Positions 10,222 to 17,485 of a stretch of 50,259 nt of DNA are shown piece after piece. Each line of letters opens with the position of its first letter. Positions within the stretch are counted from its first letter, which is position 1. The stretch spans positions 1 to 50,259 of the forward strand of contig JAFLTV010000014.1 of NCBI GenBank assembly GCA_022509105.1, written 5' to 3'. The DNA comes from Muribaculaceae bacterium (GTDB lineage: Bacteria; Bacteroidota; Bacteroidia; Bacteroidales; Muribaculaceae). The translations under genes and the position numbers were made by a program. The notes beneath the pieces are model-generated. The model searched no databases. It saw nothing but the letters and a program-made list of their open reading frames with translations, and was not told the DNA's origin.

Positions 10222-11862
10222 ATGAAGTTTAAGTGTAAATTTGCCATATATATTTATTACGTATTATTGCTAACATTAGCGAGTGCTTGTGTCTCCGGTG
10301 TTGATGACAGCCTGTCTGAGTCAGATCTAATATTCACTGGATATCTTGAAGACACTCAAAATCTCAAGACTCGTTTTGATTCTAAATATATAGAAGGAGG
10401 TGGGGAATATTCTCAAAATTATTACATAGAACTCTTCTGCACTCCTCCCGATGGTGAACCTGTACCGAAGTATGGTATTTATGATATTCCCTCAGGATAT
10501 AACGGAAGATTAAGTTCTGTAGAAAGTAATAAAGCTTTAAATTGGCATGATTTGACATCAAATCATCTATTTTATGGATGGACCATTCCTTGGCCCAACA
10601 ATTATTATGAGTCCGAGTTAAGTGATAAAGAAATCCCTGTTAATTTCTATAACTCTTCGGAATCAAATTATTCCTCAATCCGCAATAATAGCATCTATGA
10701 AACTTTTATTGGCTGTAAAGCAGGCCCTTATAGCTATAAGGAACATGGGAAATATGTAGACTTGACATTTTTCCATCTTGTGTCGAAAATCAAAATAGGA
10801 CGGTTCCAACTCACCGAGGCAAGCGGAGCTATACAAAGAAATCTTAAAGCTGAGGTAACTTTTATAAATATGCCTACAACTGCAACCTTCTACCCGCATC
10901 CGAAAGAAGAAATCGTAAGTTTAAAATACTGCAGGGATGGTAGTCCGGTTGTTGTGCCTTCTGAGCCCGACCCTGACAACGGTATTACTTTTTTTATTTC
11001 TAACCAGCCGGAGAAAGATAAAAGTGATGTTTTCTATATTTGTCCTGAGACTGATTTCGCTAATATAAGCTATCAGGTGAAGCTGAAAAATGATGAGTAT
11101 AAGGACTATGACACATACTACGGCACATTCGATGCTGTTAACTTTGTGAGGAATAATCATGAGGATTTTGATTTTGATGATGGTTCTGATACAAAAATTC
11201 TCCATGCAGGGGAAATGATGACTATCAATATAAATTTGGTTCCGGGTGTCGGACCCGGTCTTGACATTGTCATTGATAAATGGAACACTGAGAAAGGACA
11301 TGAAGCACAATATCATACACATGCCGGAATATATAGCGTGGAAGAAATGAATGAGCTTAGAAGCCTTTTTCTTCAGCTTACCAATGATAACAAAGATGAA
11401 ATATTGGAAAGAATCAAGGCTATTTTCGATTTATACGGAAAATTTGAAAATGGAAAAAATATATTAGAGCTTTTCGACAATCTTGATCTTACAACAGTTT
11501 CTGATGCCAATATCTTCCCGATCTGGAAAGATTATATATTAGATGGCCAGGGACATACTATTATAATGAAAACAAATAATGGTAATCCCGGAAACCAATG
11601 GGGTGGCTCTTATCCGTATTATAATATCGGGCCATGCAGGAATATATATTTTACTGACCCTGAAGGCAAGAATACCATCTATATTGACGATGAAGGTTAT
11701 GTTTGGATAACAAGCAAAGAAACCGGTCAGCTCACAAAAACGCAGAACAAACTTGAAGACCTCAACACATATCAGGGAGGGGTATATAACAGTTATGATA
11801 TTAATGCAGAAACCGGCCAGATAAGATATTCAACATATTTCAACAATCATATAACAGGCTGA
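10222..11862 (+). CDS. Fimbrillin-type lipoprotein 7 of 7, last gene of the operon
   Basis: A 546-residue lipoprotein with lipobox LASAC (Cys23) and a KTR site (Arg51). The fimbrillin-like part contains VDLTFFHLVSKIKIG near residue 180 and LDIVIDKWNTEKGHE near 355. The tail opens with AGIYSVEEMNELRSLF, then IWKDYILDGQGHTIIM, matching the 'DG.GHTI' segment that precedes GLUG-type beta-helix repeats. No full GLUG repeats follow, so the tail is a short version of that in gene 6. It begins 23 bp after gene 6 and ends just before a strong hairpin. Confidence 0.73.
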   Translation: MKFKCKFAIYIYYVLLLTLASACVSGVDDSLSESDLIFTGYLEDTQNLKTRFDSKYIEGGGEYSQNYYIELFCTPPDGEPVPKYGIYDIPSGYNGRLSSVESNKALNWHDLTSNHLFYGWTIPWPNNYYESELSDKEIPVNFYNSSESNYSSIRNNSIYETFIGCKAGPYSYKEHGKYVDLTFFHLVSKIKIGRFQLTEASGAIQRNLKAEVTFINMPTTATFYPHPKEEIVSLKYCRDGSPVVVPSEPDPDNGITFFISNQPEKDKSDVFYICPETDFANISYQVKLKNDEYKDYDTYYGTFDAVNFVRNNHEDFDFDDGSDTKILHAGEMMTININLVPGVGPGLDIVIDKWNTEKGHEAQYHTHAGIYSVEEMNELRSLFLQLTNDNKDEILERIKAIFDLYGKFENGKNILELFDNLDLTTVSDANIFPIWKDYILDGQGHTIIMKTNNGNPGNQWGGSYPYYNIGPCRNIYFTDPEGKNTIYIDDEGYVWITSKETGQLTKTQNKLEDLNTYQGGVYNSYDINAETGQIRYSTYFNNHITG

Positions 11863-11898
11863 TTTTTCTAATGAAATTTCCCTGAAAAAACCGACTAA

Positions 11899-11937
11899 AA
11901 AATAACGTGAGCTCTTATCTTGAACTCACGTTATTTT
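11899..11937. terminator. Strong terminator after the fimbrillin operon
   Basis: A 13-bp perfect inverted repeat (AAAATAACGTGAG / CTCACGTTATTTT) with a 13-nt loop lies 37 bp after the last fimbrillin stop. Its A-rich left and T-rich right arms suit bidirectional termination. The right arm overlaps the stop codon of the minus-strand antitoxin relic. The 12-bp string GAACTCACGTTA in this hairpin also occurs at 84-95, just upstream of the operon. Confidence 0.75.
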
Positions 11938-12073
11938 ACGGTAATTCAGAAGCTATCTCTTGCACCATGCAATAGGCATAAGCTTCGCTGCGGAATTGAT
12001 CTCTTTCGGGAGTACCCGGCTTACCATACCTTTCATCAAGTATGGCATCGTAACTATTAAGAAGAGTCTCAAC
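11936..12073 (-). pseudogene. Relic of a HigA/XRE-type antitoxin N-terminus
   Basis: The minus strand holds a 45-codon open stretch with no Met start (stop codon immediately upstream at 12074-12076). It encodes LLNSYDAILDERYGKPG and then TPERDQFRSEAYAYCM. This resembles the N-terminal segment of Bacteroidales HigA-type (XRE) antitoxins, where a 'GKPGTPER..F..EAYAY' region precedes the helix-turn-helix. Here the frame ends after about 8 more residues, so the DNA-binding domain is missing, and no toxin gene lies beside it. The call is from motif memory. An alternative is a small unrelated peptide, but the lack of a start favours a decayed gene. Confidence 0.45.
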
Positions 12074-12127
12074 CTACTTTTATTTTGGTATTAACGAGTA
12101 TAGGCGGAATTCAATCTCTATGAATCA
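12070..12127. repeat. Degenerate intergenic repeat, copy A
   Basis: This copy shares the string AATTCAATCTCTATGAA, TATTAACGA and a preceding CAAC(C/T)TACTTTT segment with copy C at 13700-13779. It abuts the HigA relic and lies upstream of the frameshifted gene at 12246. Its nature is unknown. Confidence 0.45.
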
Positions 12128-12185
12128 ATAATATGTATTCTGAACGTTTCATTTTGAACAAACGGACAAAACGGACGATGTAAAT

Positions 12186-12217
12186 TTTGAGAACAATAAA
12201 TGTTTTTTATAATTTTG
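12186..12217 (+). promoter_or_regulatory. Bacteroides-type promoter for the 12246 gene
   Basis: TTTG at 12186-12189 and TAATTTTG at 12210-12217 match the -33 TTTG and -7 TAnnTTTG boxes of the Bacteroidales primary sigma factor, with a 20-bp spacer. Transcription would start about 20 bp before the ATG at 12246. Confidence 0.6.
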
Positions 12218-12245
12218 TAATCCCTTAATTTAAAACTCAAAGCAA

Positions 12246-12700
12246 ATGAAAAAAATATTCACCATCTGTCTCTTGATTATAACACTCTTGACGGGAGGAA
12301 TGACTATGGATGCCAAAACAGCCAAAAAGAAAGCAAAAGCCAGGTCTTCCCAGACTTCTTCACAATGGAACGGAGACATTCCTTCTGCCTCTTTTCTCGC
12401 GAACACTTTTTTCTATGGATATAAATATCCTAAAATGAAAATATTTTAAAAGATCATGGATATAGCATAGTCACTGAATATGGATTTGTAGAAGCTGCCA
12501 GCAAAGATGGTGTATGTAAAATGGAGGTAGAAAATTTTGCTAAAACAATTCAGCTCAATATTGTAGTTTATGATTCTTCAGAAAGAGACTGGTTATACGA
12601 CAATATACAAACTTACATAAAATCAAAAGGCAAACATTCAGGTTATATTGTATCTATGTCTGGCAATGAAATAACCTTTATGTTGAGTAGTGAGTATTGA
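12246..12700 (+). pseudogene. Small secreted protein gene broken by a one-base frameshift
   Basis: The first frame (12246-12449) encodes a signal peptide (MKKIFTICLLIITLLTGG) and a Lys-rich linker, then stops shortly after FFYGYKYPK. From 12434 the +2 frame continues without a stop to TGA at 12698-12700, encoding NENILKDHGYSIVTEYG and ending MSGNEITFMLSSEY. Restoring one A in the AAAA run at 12432-12435 would join the frames into a single product of about 151 residues. The loss is either a real mutation or a homopolymer error in the assembly. The function is unknown; it is an exported small protein with its own promoter and no recognised domain. Confidence 0.65.
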
Positions 12701-12721
12701 GATTTGTTTTCAATATAATTA

Positions 12722-12765
12722 TAGGTTCGGACTCCAACACGAATCTTCTTTTTTATTTTGACACA
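12722..12765. repeat. Degenerate intergenic repeat, copy B
   Basis: It opens with TAGGTTCGGAC, identical to copy C at 13700, followed by CCAAC and a CTTCTTTTTTATTTTGACA segment similar to CTTACTTTTTAATTTGATA in copy C. It lies between the frameshifted gene and the lipoprotein gene at 12868. It lacks the AATTCAATCTCTATGAA end seen in A and C. Confidence 0.4.
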
Positions 12766-12867
12766 ACACTGATATATCAAAATTTCATTTGTACTGCATC
12801 ATAAAATCGAATTGAAATTTTTGATTAATTTTACAGTAATAAAAGTTCATCAAAAACCAATATTACA

Positions 12868-13674
12868 ATGAAAAAATTATTATTGGCATTTCTTCCGTTA
12901 ATGATACTTTGCGCATGCGGAGGCAAAAAAATATCTCCCGAAGAGGAAGTAAGAAACTATGGGAAATATTTTGTAGAGAAACTGAACGCTAATCAGCTTG
13001 ATTCTTTAAAGGCCACATATCCGGATCTTACAAAAGCTGATTCGATTGTGCCAGTTTTATCCGATACAATTATGGTTACGGAAACCGCTCCCGGCCAATA
13101 TGATGTAACTCTTGCTGAAGGAGTGAAGTTGAAAGCAACCCGTTCTGAAGACGGCAATATCTCCGTAGCTGAATCCAAAGGTTTGTTCGCTTTTCCTGCA
13201 AACAAAGTTGATATAGCCAAGAAAACTGGCATGTGGGATGATAACCTCAACGATGTGCAGCTAAACGAAAGGATGAAAGATGAGGATTTCTTCAACCATA
13301 TCAATAAAACCAAAAATAGATCAAATATAATTACTTGGGGTAATATTCATGTTACCAAATTTCCTCCAGACGGCTTATCCACAGGATATGGGTATTATAT
13401 TTTGACAAACCATACTAATGTGCCAATTAAAGGATCTGATTATGAAGTTTTGGCGCGAGAAGTAAATGAACGTTTTGGAGCTTATTCTGAAACTCTAAAA
13501 GGAATTAATCTGGCTCCAAATGGAACCGGCAAACTAAATATTTCATTTAGCGGCCATACTGAAGCTTATGCACTCAAAAGTATAAAATGGAAGATACCGG
13601 AATCTGAACTTATGGCAAGATTTACTACTTTCACAGGTAACGAATATCAAGAATATCTTGATTCAAAGAAATAA
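12868..13674 (+). CDS. Lipoprotein of unknown function, paralogue of the 39992 gene
   Basis: A 268-residue lipoprotein: signal peptide and lipobox ILCAC (Cys17), then GGKK. Its whole length parallels the first about 270 residues of the protein at 39992-41062. Shared features are a helix with NANQLDSLKATYPD against NENQMDSIKAIYPS, a (V/I)(A/V)ES(K/R)G.(F/A).FP strand, a region around GINLAPNGTGKLNI against GVNLAPGESANINI, and the ending GNEYQEYL. It lacks the C-terminal YARHG domain of its paralogue. The GNEYQEYL ending suggests a duplicated ancestral module. No enzyme motif is visible, and it stands alone between two intergenic repeats. Confidence 0.75.
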   Translation: MKKLLLAFLPLMILCACGGKKISPEEEVRNYGKYFVEKLNANQLDSLKATYPDLTKADSIVPVLSDTIMVTETAPGQYDVTLAEGVKLKATRSEDGNISVAESKGLFAFPANKVDIAKKTGMWDDNLNDVQLNERMKDEDFFNHINKTKNRSNIITWGNIHVTKFPPDGLSTGYGYYILTNHTNVPIKGSDYEVLAREVNERFGAYSETLKGINLAPNGTGKLNISFSGHTEAYALKSIKWKIPESELMARFTTFTGNEYQEYLDSKK

Positions 13675-13699
13675 TAGATAACACAATTTCAAGATTTAG

Positions 13700-13779
13700 T
13701 AGGTTCGGACATTAGCTCCCAACTTACTTTTTAATTTGATATTAACGACTGTAGTAGGAATTCAATCTCTATGAACCAC
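13700..13779. repeat. Degenerate intergenic repeat, copy C
   Basis: The longest copy, containing both the TAGGTTCGGAC end shared with copy B and the AATTCAATCTCTATGAA end shared with copy A. It sits between the lipoprotein gene and the MntA/HepT pair. No open frame of useful length crosses it, so it may be a decayed regulatory or mobile sequence. Confidence 0.45.
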
Positions 13780-13827
13780 TATTGTCAATCGAAAGAATTG
13801 TTATTTCTCAAATTCCATGTAATTAAT

Positions 13828-13836
13828 TAAATTTGC
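13828..13836 (+). promoter_or_regulatory. -7 box for the mntA-hepT pair
   Basis: TAAATTTGC matches the Bacteroidales -7 consensus TAnnTTTGC and lies 16 bp before the ATG at 13853, with a GAGGGA ribosome-binding-like stretch at 13841-13846 between them. The -33 region is weak. Confidence 0.55.
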
Positions 13837-13852
13837 AAAAGAGGGAATATAT

Positions 13853-14155
13853 ATGAAATTGATTGAACTGAATTTAGAAAAGATACATGAGCTTTGCCGA
13901 AAATATAAGGTAAAAACTCTTTCTGTGTTCGGTTCTATCCTTACTGACAGGTTCAATGATGAAAGTGATGTGGATTTCTTATTCAGATTTGAATCAGATG
14001 TGGATTATAATAATTACGCAGACCTTTATTTTTCACTGTTAGATGAATTTAGGGTACTTTTTGGCAGAGAGGTAGATTTAGTAGATGAAAAGACATTACA
14101 TAATCCATATTTTATTGCAGAAGTAGAATCCACAAAACAATCTATTTATGGATGA
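13853..14155 (+). CDS. mntA: MNT-domain nucleotidyltransferase antitoxin
   Basis: A 100-residue minimal nucleotidyltransferase. The active-site pattern GSx10DxD is intact (Gly27-Ser28, then Asp39-Val-Asp41), with a third carboxylate Asp75 in REVDLVD. In characterised MntA/HepT systems this enzyme transfers AMP groups from ATP to a tyrosine of the HEPN toxin and so inactivates it. It overlaps the hepT start by 8 bp, which fits coupled translation, and has its own -7 box and a purine-rich ribosome site. Size and motif fit the family closely; its antitoxin role is inferred from family and pairing. Confidence 0.88.
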   Translation: MKLIELNLEKIHELCRKYKVKTLSVFGSILTDRFNDESDVDFLFRFESDVDYNNYADLYFSLLDEFRVLFGREVDLVDEKTLHNPYFIAEVESTKQSIYG

Positions 14156-14486
14156 AAGGATAAAGAAATATTTAGCTGATATTCAATATGCCATAGAAGA
14201 AATTGAGAGTTATATATCTCAGCGGCCAAAACAATATAATGTATTTTTAAATGATTCAATGTTCAGGAGTGCTATTGAGCGGAAAATATCAATTATCGGA
14301 GAAGCTACAAATAGAATCCTTAAGATAGATCCGGATATTTCAATTTCCAATTCAAGAAAAATAGTAAATACCAGAAATTATGTAATTCATGCTTATGACA
14401 CTCTTAGTTCAGAAATGATATGGGGTATAGTAGTAAATGATCTTGATCTTTTAAAAAAAGAAGTAATGACATTATTATCCCAATAG
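14148..14486 (+). CDS. hepT: HEPN-domain ribonuclease toxin
   Basis: A 112-residue all-helical HEPN protein of the DUF86/HepT family. The catalytic RNase motif Rx4HxY is complete: Arg76, His81 and Tyr83 in RNYVIHAY. The tyrosine in this motif is the residue modified by MntA in studied systems. It overlaps mntA by 8 bp and is probably translated from the same message. With both key motifs intact in the two genes, the pair looks functional. HEPN toxins cleave RNA (tRNA or mRNA); the target here cannot be read from sequence. It could serve plasmid/genome stability or phage defence. Confidence 0.87.
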   Translation: MDERIKKYLADIQYAIEEIESYISQRPKQYNVFLNDSMFRSAIERKISIIGEATNRILKIDPDISISNSRKIVNTRNYVIHAYDTLSSEMIWGIVVNDLDLLKKEVMTLLSQ

Positions 14487-14541
14487 TAACTTCTTCCATA
14501 ATTTTAGAAGGGATTCCAAGGATTTATAAAAGCAGAACTGA

Positions 14542-15456
14542 ATGCAAAATTTACTAACTGTTATCATTTTGATATGGGCAGTCAATATCTGTTCCTGTTC
14601 CGGTCAAAACAATAAGCAGCTCCCGACAGAAAATGATAAACAAGGACAATCCCCCATAAACAATTACCAACCTATAGTTGCTTATTATAATGATGAACAA
14701 ACAGATACCACGAAAATCATCTCTATTTTAAGGAATGTAAAGGATATAGTTAATCCTAATGAACGAATAATTACTATTGCCAAAGAATTTCTCGGCACTC
14801 CCTATGTTGGAGGCACCCTCAATGTTCCGCCCCAAGAACAACTCTATGTCAACACCACAAACCTGGATTGCCTCACATTTGTTGAGACAGTGATTGCCTT
14901 GACAAAAGCTACCCAAACCGCGGAACCAACAGTCAATGACTACCTGATGAATCTTAAATCGATAAGATATCGTAATGGCGAGATCGACGGTTATCCTTCC
15001 CGGTTGCATTATATTAGTGAATGGGGAATTGATAATGAAAAAAGAGGTAATTTCAGAGAGATCACTCCTGAATGTGAATTCTCTGTCACGAAAATGAAAA
15101 CCATCGACTATATGACAAAGAATCGCAATCTCTACCCCGCTCTTGCCAATGATTCAGTGTTTAAGGCAATACAGGAAAATGAAAAGCCTTTACAAAACCT
15201 TCGCTACTCAATTATTCCCGCCTCAAAAGTTGATGAGGCCTCAAAATCATTTTTGAAAAGCGGAGACATAGTTGCCATTGAAACCAACAAGTCCGGTCTG
15301 GATGTGAGCCATGTAGGGATTCTCAACATCAGAAATGGGATTCCTTATATGATTCATGCTTCTTCGAAATATAAAAAAGTAATTAACGATACTGTGCCCT
15401 TGAAAAAATACTTGGAGAAACAAAAAAGTCCAGGGATTCGTGTTTTCCGTTTATAA
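14542..15456 (+). CDS. DUF1460 lipoprotein, NlpC/P60-like amidase
   Basis: A 304-residue protein with a signal peptide and a probable lipobox (NIC or CSC, Cys17/Cys19). The DUF1460 domain covers about residues 70-300. Its likely papain-like catalytic residues are Cys110 in NLDCLTFVET, His257 in SHVGIL, and the IHASS segment (His272). Family members are linked to cell-wall peptide hydrolysis (N-acetylmuramoyl-L-alanine amidase-like). LGTPYVGGTL before the Cys also fits the family. It is probably periplasmic or surface-exposed and acts on peptidoglycan fragments. It begins 55 bp after hepT but is unlikely to be part of the toxin-antitoxin unit. Confidence 0.82.
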   Translation: MQNLLTVIILIWAVNICSCSGQNNKQLPTENDKQGQSPINNYQPIVAYYNDEQTDTTKIISILRNVKDIVNPNERIITIAKEFLGTPYVGGTLNVPPQEQLYVNTTNLDCLTFVETVIALTKATQTAEPTVNDYLMNLKSIRYRNGEIDGYPSRLHYISEWGIDNEKRGNFREITPECEFSVTKMKTIDYMTKNRNLYPALANDSVFKAIQENEKPLQNLRYSIIPASKVDEASKSFLKSGDIVAIETNKSGLDVSHVGILNIRNGIPYMIHASSKYKKVINDTVPLKKYLEKQKSPGIRVFRL

Positions 15457-15481
15457 AAATATTTATTAAATTAGCGTTATA

Positions 15482-16042
15482 ATGGCTCATAATTTCGAAA
15501 TATTGAGAAGAATCAGATTGAAGTCCGGACTGGAGATGACCCAAAGTAAGGATTTCGATATTTTAGCTGAGGCCGTAAAAGAGAAAACCGGAGAATCTTT
15601 AGGCGTGAACACCTTGAAAAGAGTTTTCGGATACAAAACCCGGAATGTTGTTGCCAGGGTTTCAACCTTGAATATAATCGCCCGATATCTTGACTATTCC
15701 GACTATGAATCCATGATTAAAGATTTAGGAGAAGATGCAGACATTTCTCAATTCACCTCTATCGATTGCATTGAAGCCAAAGATTTGGATAAGGGTGACC
15801 GCTTAATGATAAAATATGACCCTAACCGGATGTTTCTCCTAACCTACCTTGGCGATATGAAATTCCTTGTCGATGAAGCCGAAGGAAGCAAAAACATAAT
15901 AAAAGGCGATATTCTAACGATAACTCAGTTTGTAGCCGGACGTCGTCTTATTGCCGTCAATGTAGAACGCAATGGCAAAGATTTAGGCGGTTATGAAGCT
16001 GCAAAATACAAAGGCATCGAATCAGTTGAAGTAATTTCTTAA
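15482..16042 (+). CDS. Regulator-like protein with Bacteroidota N-terminal helical domain
   Basis: A 186-residue protein with no signal peptide. Residues 1-80 form a helical domain with the pattern FEILRRIRLKSGLEMTQSKD, then GVNTLKRVFGYKT and STLNIIARYLDYSDYESM. This domain recurs at the N-terminus of many Bacteroidota proteins and looks like a winged or tetra-helical nucleic-acid-binding fold. The C-terminal 90 residues look like a small beta-barrel (KGDRLMIKYDPNR). Its 3' end overlaps the convergent kinase gene by 21 bp, and it follows the DUF1460 gene by 25 bp. The specific function is unknown; transcription control is an inference. Confidence 0.65.
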   Translation: MAHNFEILRRIRLKSGLEMTQSKDFDILAEAVKEKTGESLGVNTLKRVFGYKTRNVVARVSTLNIIARYLDYSDYESMIKDLGEDADISQFTSIDCIEAKDLDKGDRLMIKYDPNRMFLLTYLGDMKFLVDEAEGSKNIIKGDILTITQFVAGRRLIAVNVERNGKDLGGYEAAKYKGIESVEVIS

Positions 16043-17311
16043 AAAAGGTTCTGCTCTCCGCTTATACCCCGTATAAACTTTCGAATAAGCTATCACGCGC
16101 CATACTTCCCTCTCCGTAAGACCGGGAAATGTTTCTTTCAAAATCTCAAAAGCCTCCCTGCAATATTCAACCTCCATGTTTGAATGCAGGCTAATGCTGT
16201 CTAATTGCTGTTGTCGGGTTAGTTCTGTATTCGATTTCATCCTTTCCAGATTGTCAAGCGAGGCATTAAGTTTCGCGAAATAAGGTTCTATCTTTTTATC
16301 CAATACCGCCGCCCTCGCCTTTGCCTCCTTTATTAGTTCATCTTGAGTTTTCTCATCCTGCTCCTTGGCAACCTCAATTTTTTTCGTTTCGACCCTCTTC
16401 GTTTTCTCCTCTTTCACCGGGATATCAGCAATCGTATCGACCGGATTTTCAACCGGTACTTCCCGGGGCATCTCAACCGCAGTTTGCAACTCATCTTTGT
16501 TTATTGAAGGTGTGAGAAAATAAAGAAATAAAAATCCGCCGACTCCAATAATACAAATAGCCATTAAAAGTAACACCGGTTTCAGATTTTTACCCGACGG
16601 TTCATAATCAAGGATTTTGAGAAGCCTATCAGAATTGCAATCCTTATTTAGACACTCCCTCAAAAAAATTTTATATCTTCTGAATCTAAAATGAGGAAGC
16701 TCTTCATTCAATTTCTCCACCACCCGGGCGATTCCGTGGAAATCCATAGATATACGTCCCTGTTGATTAGCTGAAAGTCCGTATTTAGAGGGGTCGCCTG
16801 AAGTGTCATTAAAAGAATCCGTGTAACATTTGTCAAGATCGATAAGCACCAGATTTTTGTTATTGGCGGTTATCATTATATTGTCGGGCTTGATGTCGCA
16901 ATGGGTCACGTTATGTCGATGAAGATAATCTGTCACTTCCACCAACTCCCTCAACATTCTTATTATATTTTTTTCATTTTCAAGCCAGGGATCCTGATTT
17001 TTAATCATATCGCCAAGCGTGACTCCATCGATATAATCAATGAGAATATAGTCGCCGTGAAATTCTCTATAATCGGGAAGCGATGGATGCTTTAGACTGA
17101 CCCCTATTTCAAATTCTTTGTCGAGTGCATCAAGATAAAGAGGGTTCGTTCTGTATTCTTTCTTCAGCCTCTTCACAAAAACCTCCCGGCGTTGCCATCG
17201 GGTGCGAAAAAGATCGCAAGTGGAGCCACCATCAGGAAGTCGGACGGCACTCCGGAAATCTATTACTTCCTGATTTTGGTTGTCTGAGATTTTTCGAAGA
17301 AATTGCGACAT
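16022..17311 (-). CDS. Membrane-anchored Ser/Thr protein kinase (Hanks type)
   Basis: A 429-residue protein. Residues 15-225 form a eukaryotic-like kinase domain: probable VAIK Lys47 (VFVKRLK), helix-C Glu66/68, the catalytic loop HCDIKPDN (His137, Asp139, Lys141, Asn144) and the metal site DLD (Asp158) in place of DFG. A glycine-rich loop is poorly preserved (LPDGGSTCDLFR). A transmembrane helix spans about 244-267. A Lys/Glu-rich linker or coiled coil follows at 280-370, then an exported-side C-terminal helical domain. It is probably an inner-membrane signalling kinase with substrates unknown. A -7 box ends only 3 bp upstream of the ATG, suggesting a near-leaderless message. Its 3' end overlaps the convergent gene at 15482-16042. 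Confidence 0.85.
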   Translation of the reverse strand: MSQFLRKISDNQNQEVIDFRSAVRLPDGGSTCDLFRTRWQRREVFVKRLKKEYRTNPLYLDALDKEFEIGVSLKHPSLPDYREFHGDYILIDYIDGVTLGDMIKNQDPWLENEKNIIRMLRELVEVTDYLHRHNVTHCDIKPDNIMITANNKNLVLIDLDKCYTDSFNDTSGDPSKYGLSANQQGRISMDFHGIARVVEKLNEELPHFRFRRYKIFLRECLNKDCNSDRLLKILDYEPSGKNLKPVLLLMAICIIGVGGFLFLYFLTPSINKDELQTAVEMPREVPVENPVDTIADIPVKEEKTKRVETKKIEVAKEQDEKTQDELIKEAKARAAVLDKKIEPYFAKLNASLDNLERMKSNTELTRQQQLDSISLHSNMEVEYCREAFEILKETFPGLTEREVWRVIAYSKVYTGYKRRAEPFLRNYFN

Positions 17312-17314
17312 AAT

Positions 17315-17323
17315 GCAAAGTTA
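17315..17323 (-). promoter_or_regulatory. -7 box immediately upstream of the kinase ATG
   Basis: On the minus strand this reads TAACTTTGC, an exact TAnnTTTGC match. Only three bases separate it from the ATG, so the transcript would start at or inside the first codons. The -33 region is unclear. Confidence 0.5.
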
Positions 17324-17476
17324 GCAAAATTCGGTTCAAATTTCCCCTTTTCCGAATCCATAAACAAATGGATGAAGTGGATGGATAGATAAAAGAAAAT
17401 CTTTTTTAAATTCGCATCTGTAAATACAAATATTAAAGATAAAAATCCAATCATTTAATAAAATAGAAAATCCAGT

Positions 17477-17485
17477 TATATTTGC
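17477..17485 (+). promoter_or_regulatory. -7 box deciding the start of the BspA-like lipoprotein gene
   Basis: TATATTTGC is an exact TAnnTTTGC match. It overlaps the upstream in-frame ATG at 17482, ruling that codon out and favouring 17590. The roughly 95-nt leader holds a small hairpin (CCGG / CCGG flanked by AAAA / TTTT) at about 17492-17516. Confidence 0.6.
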
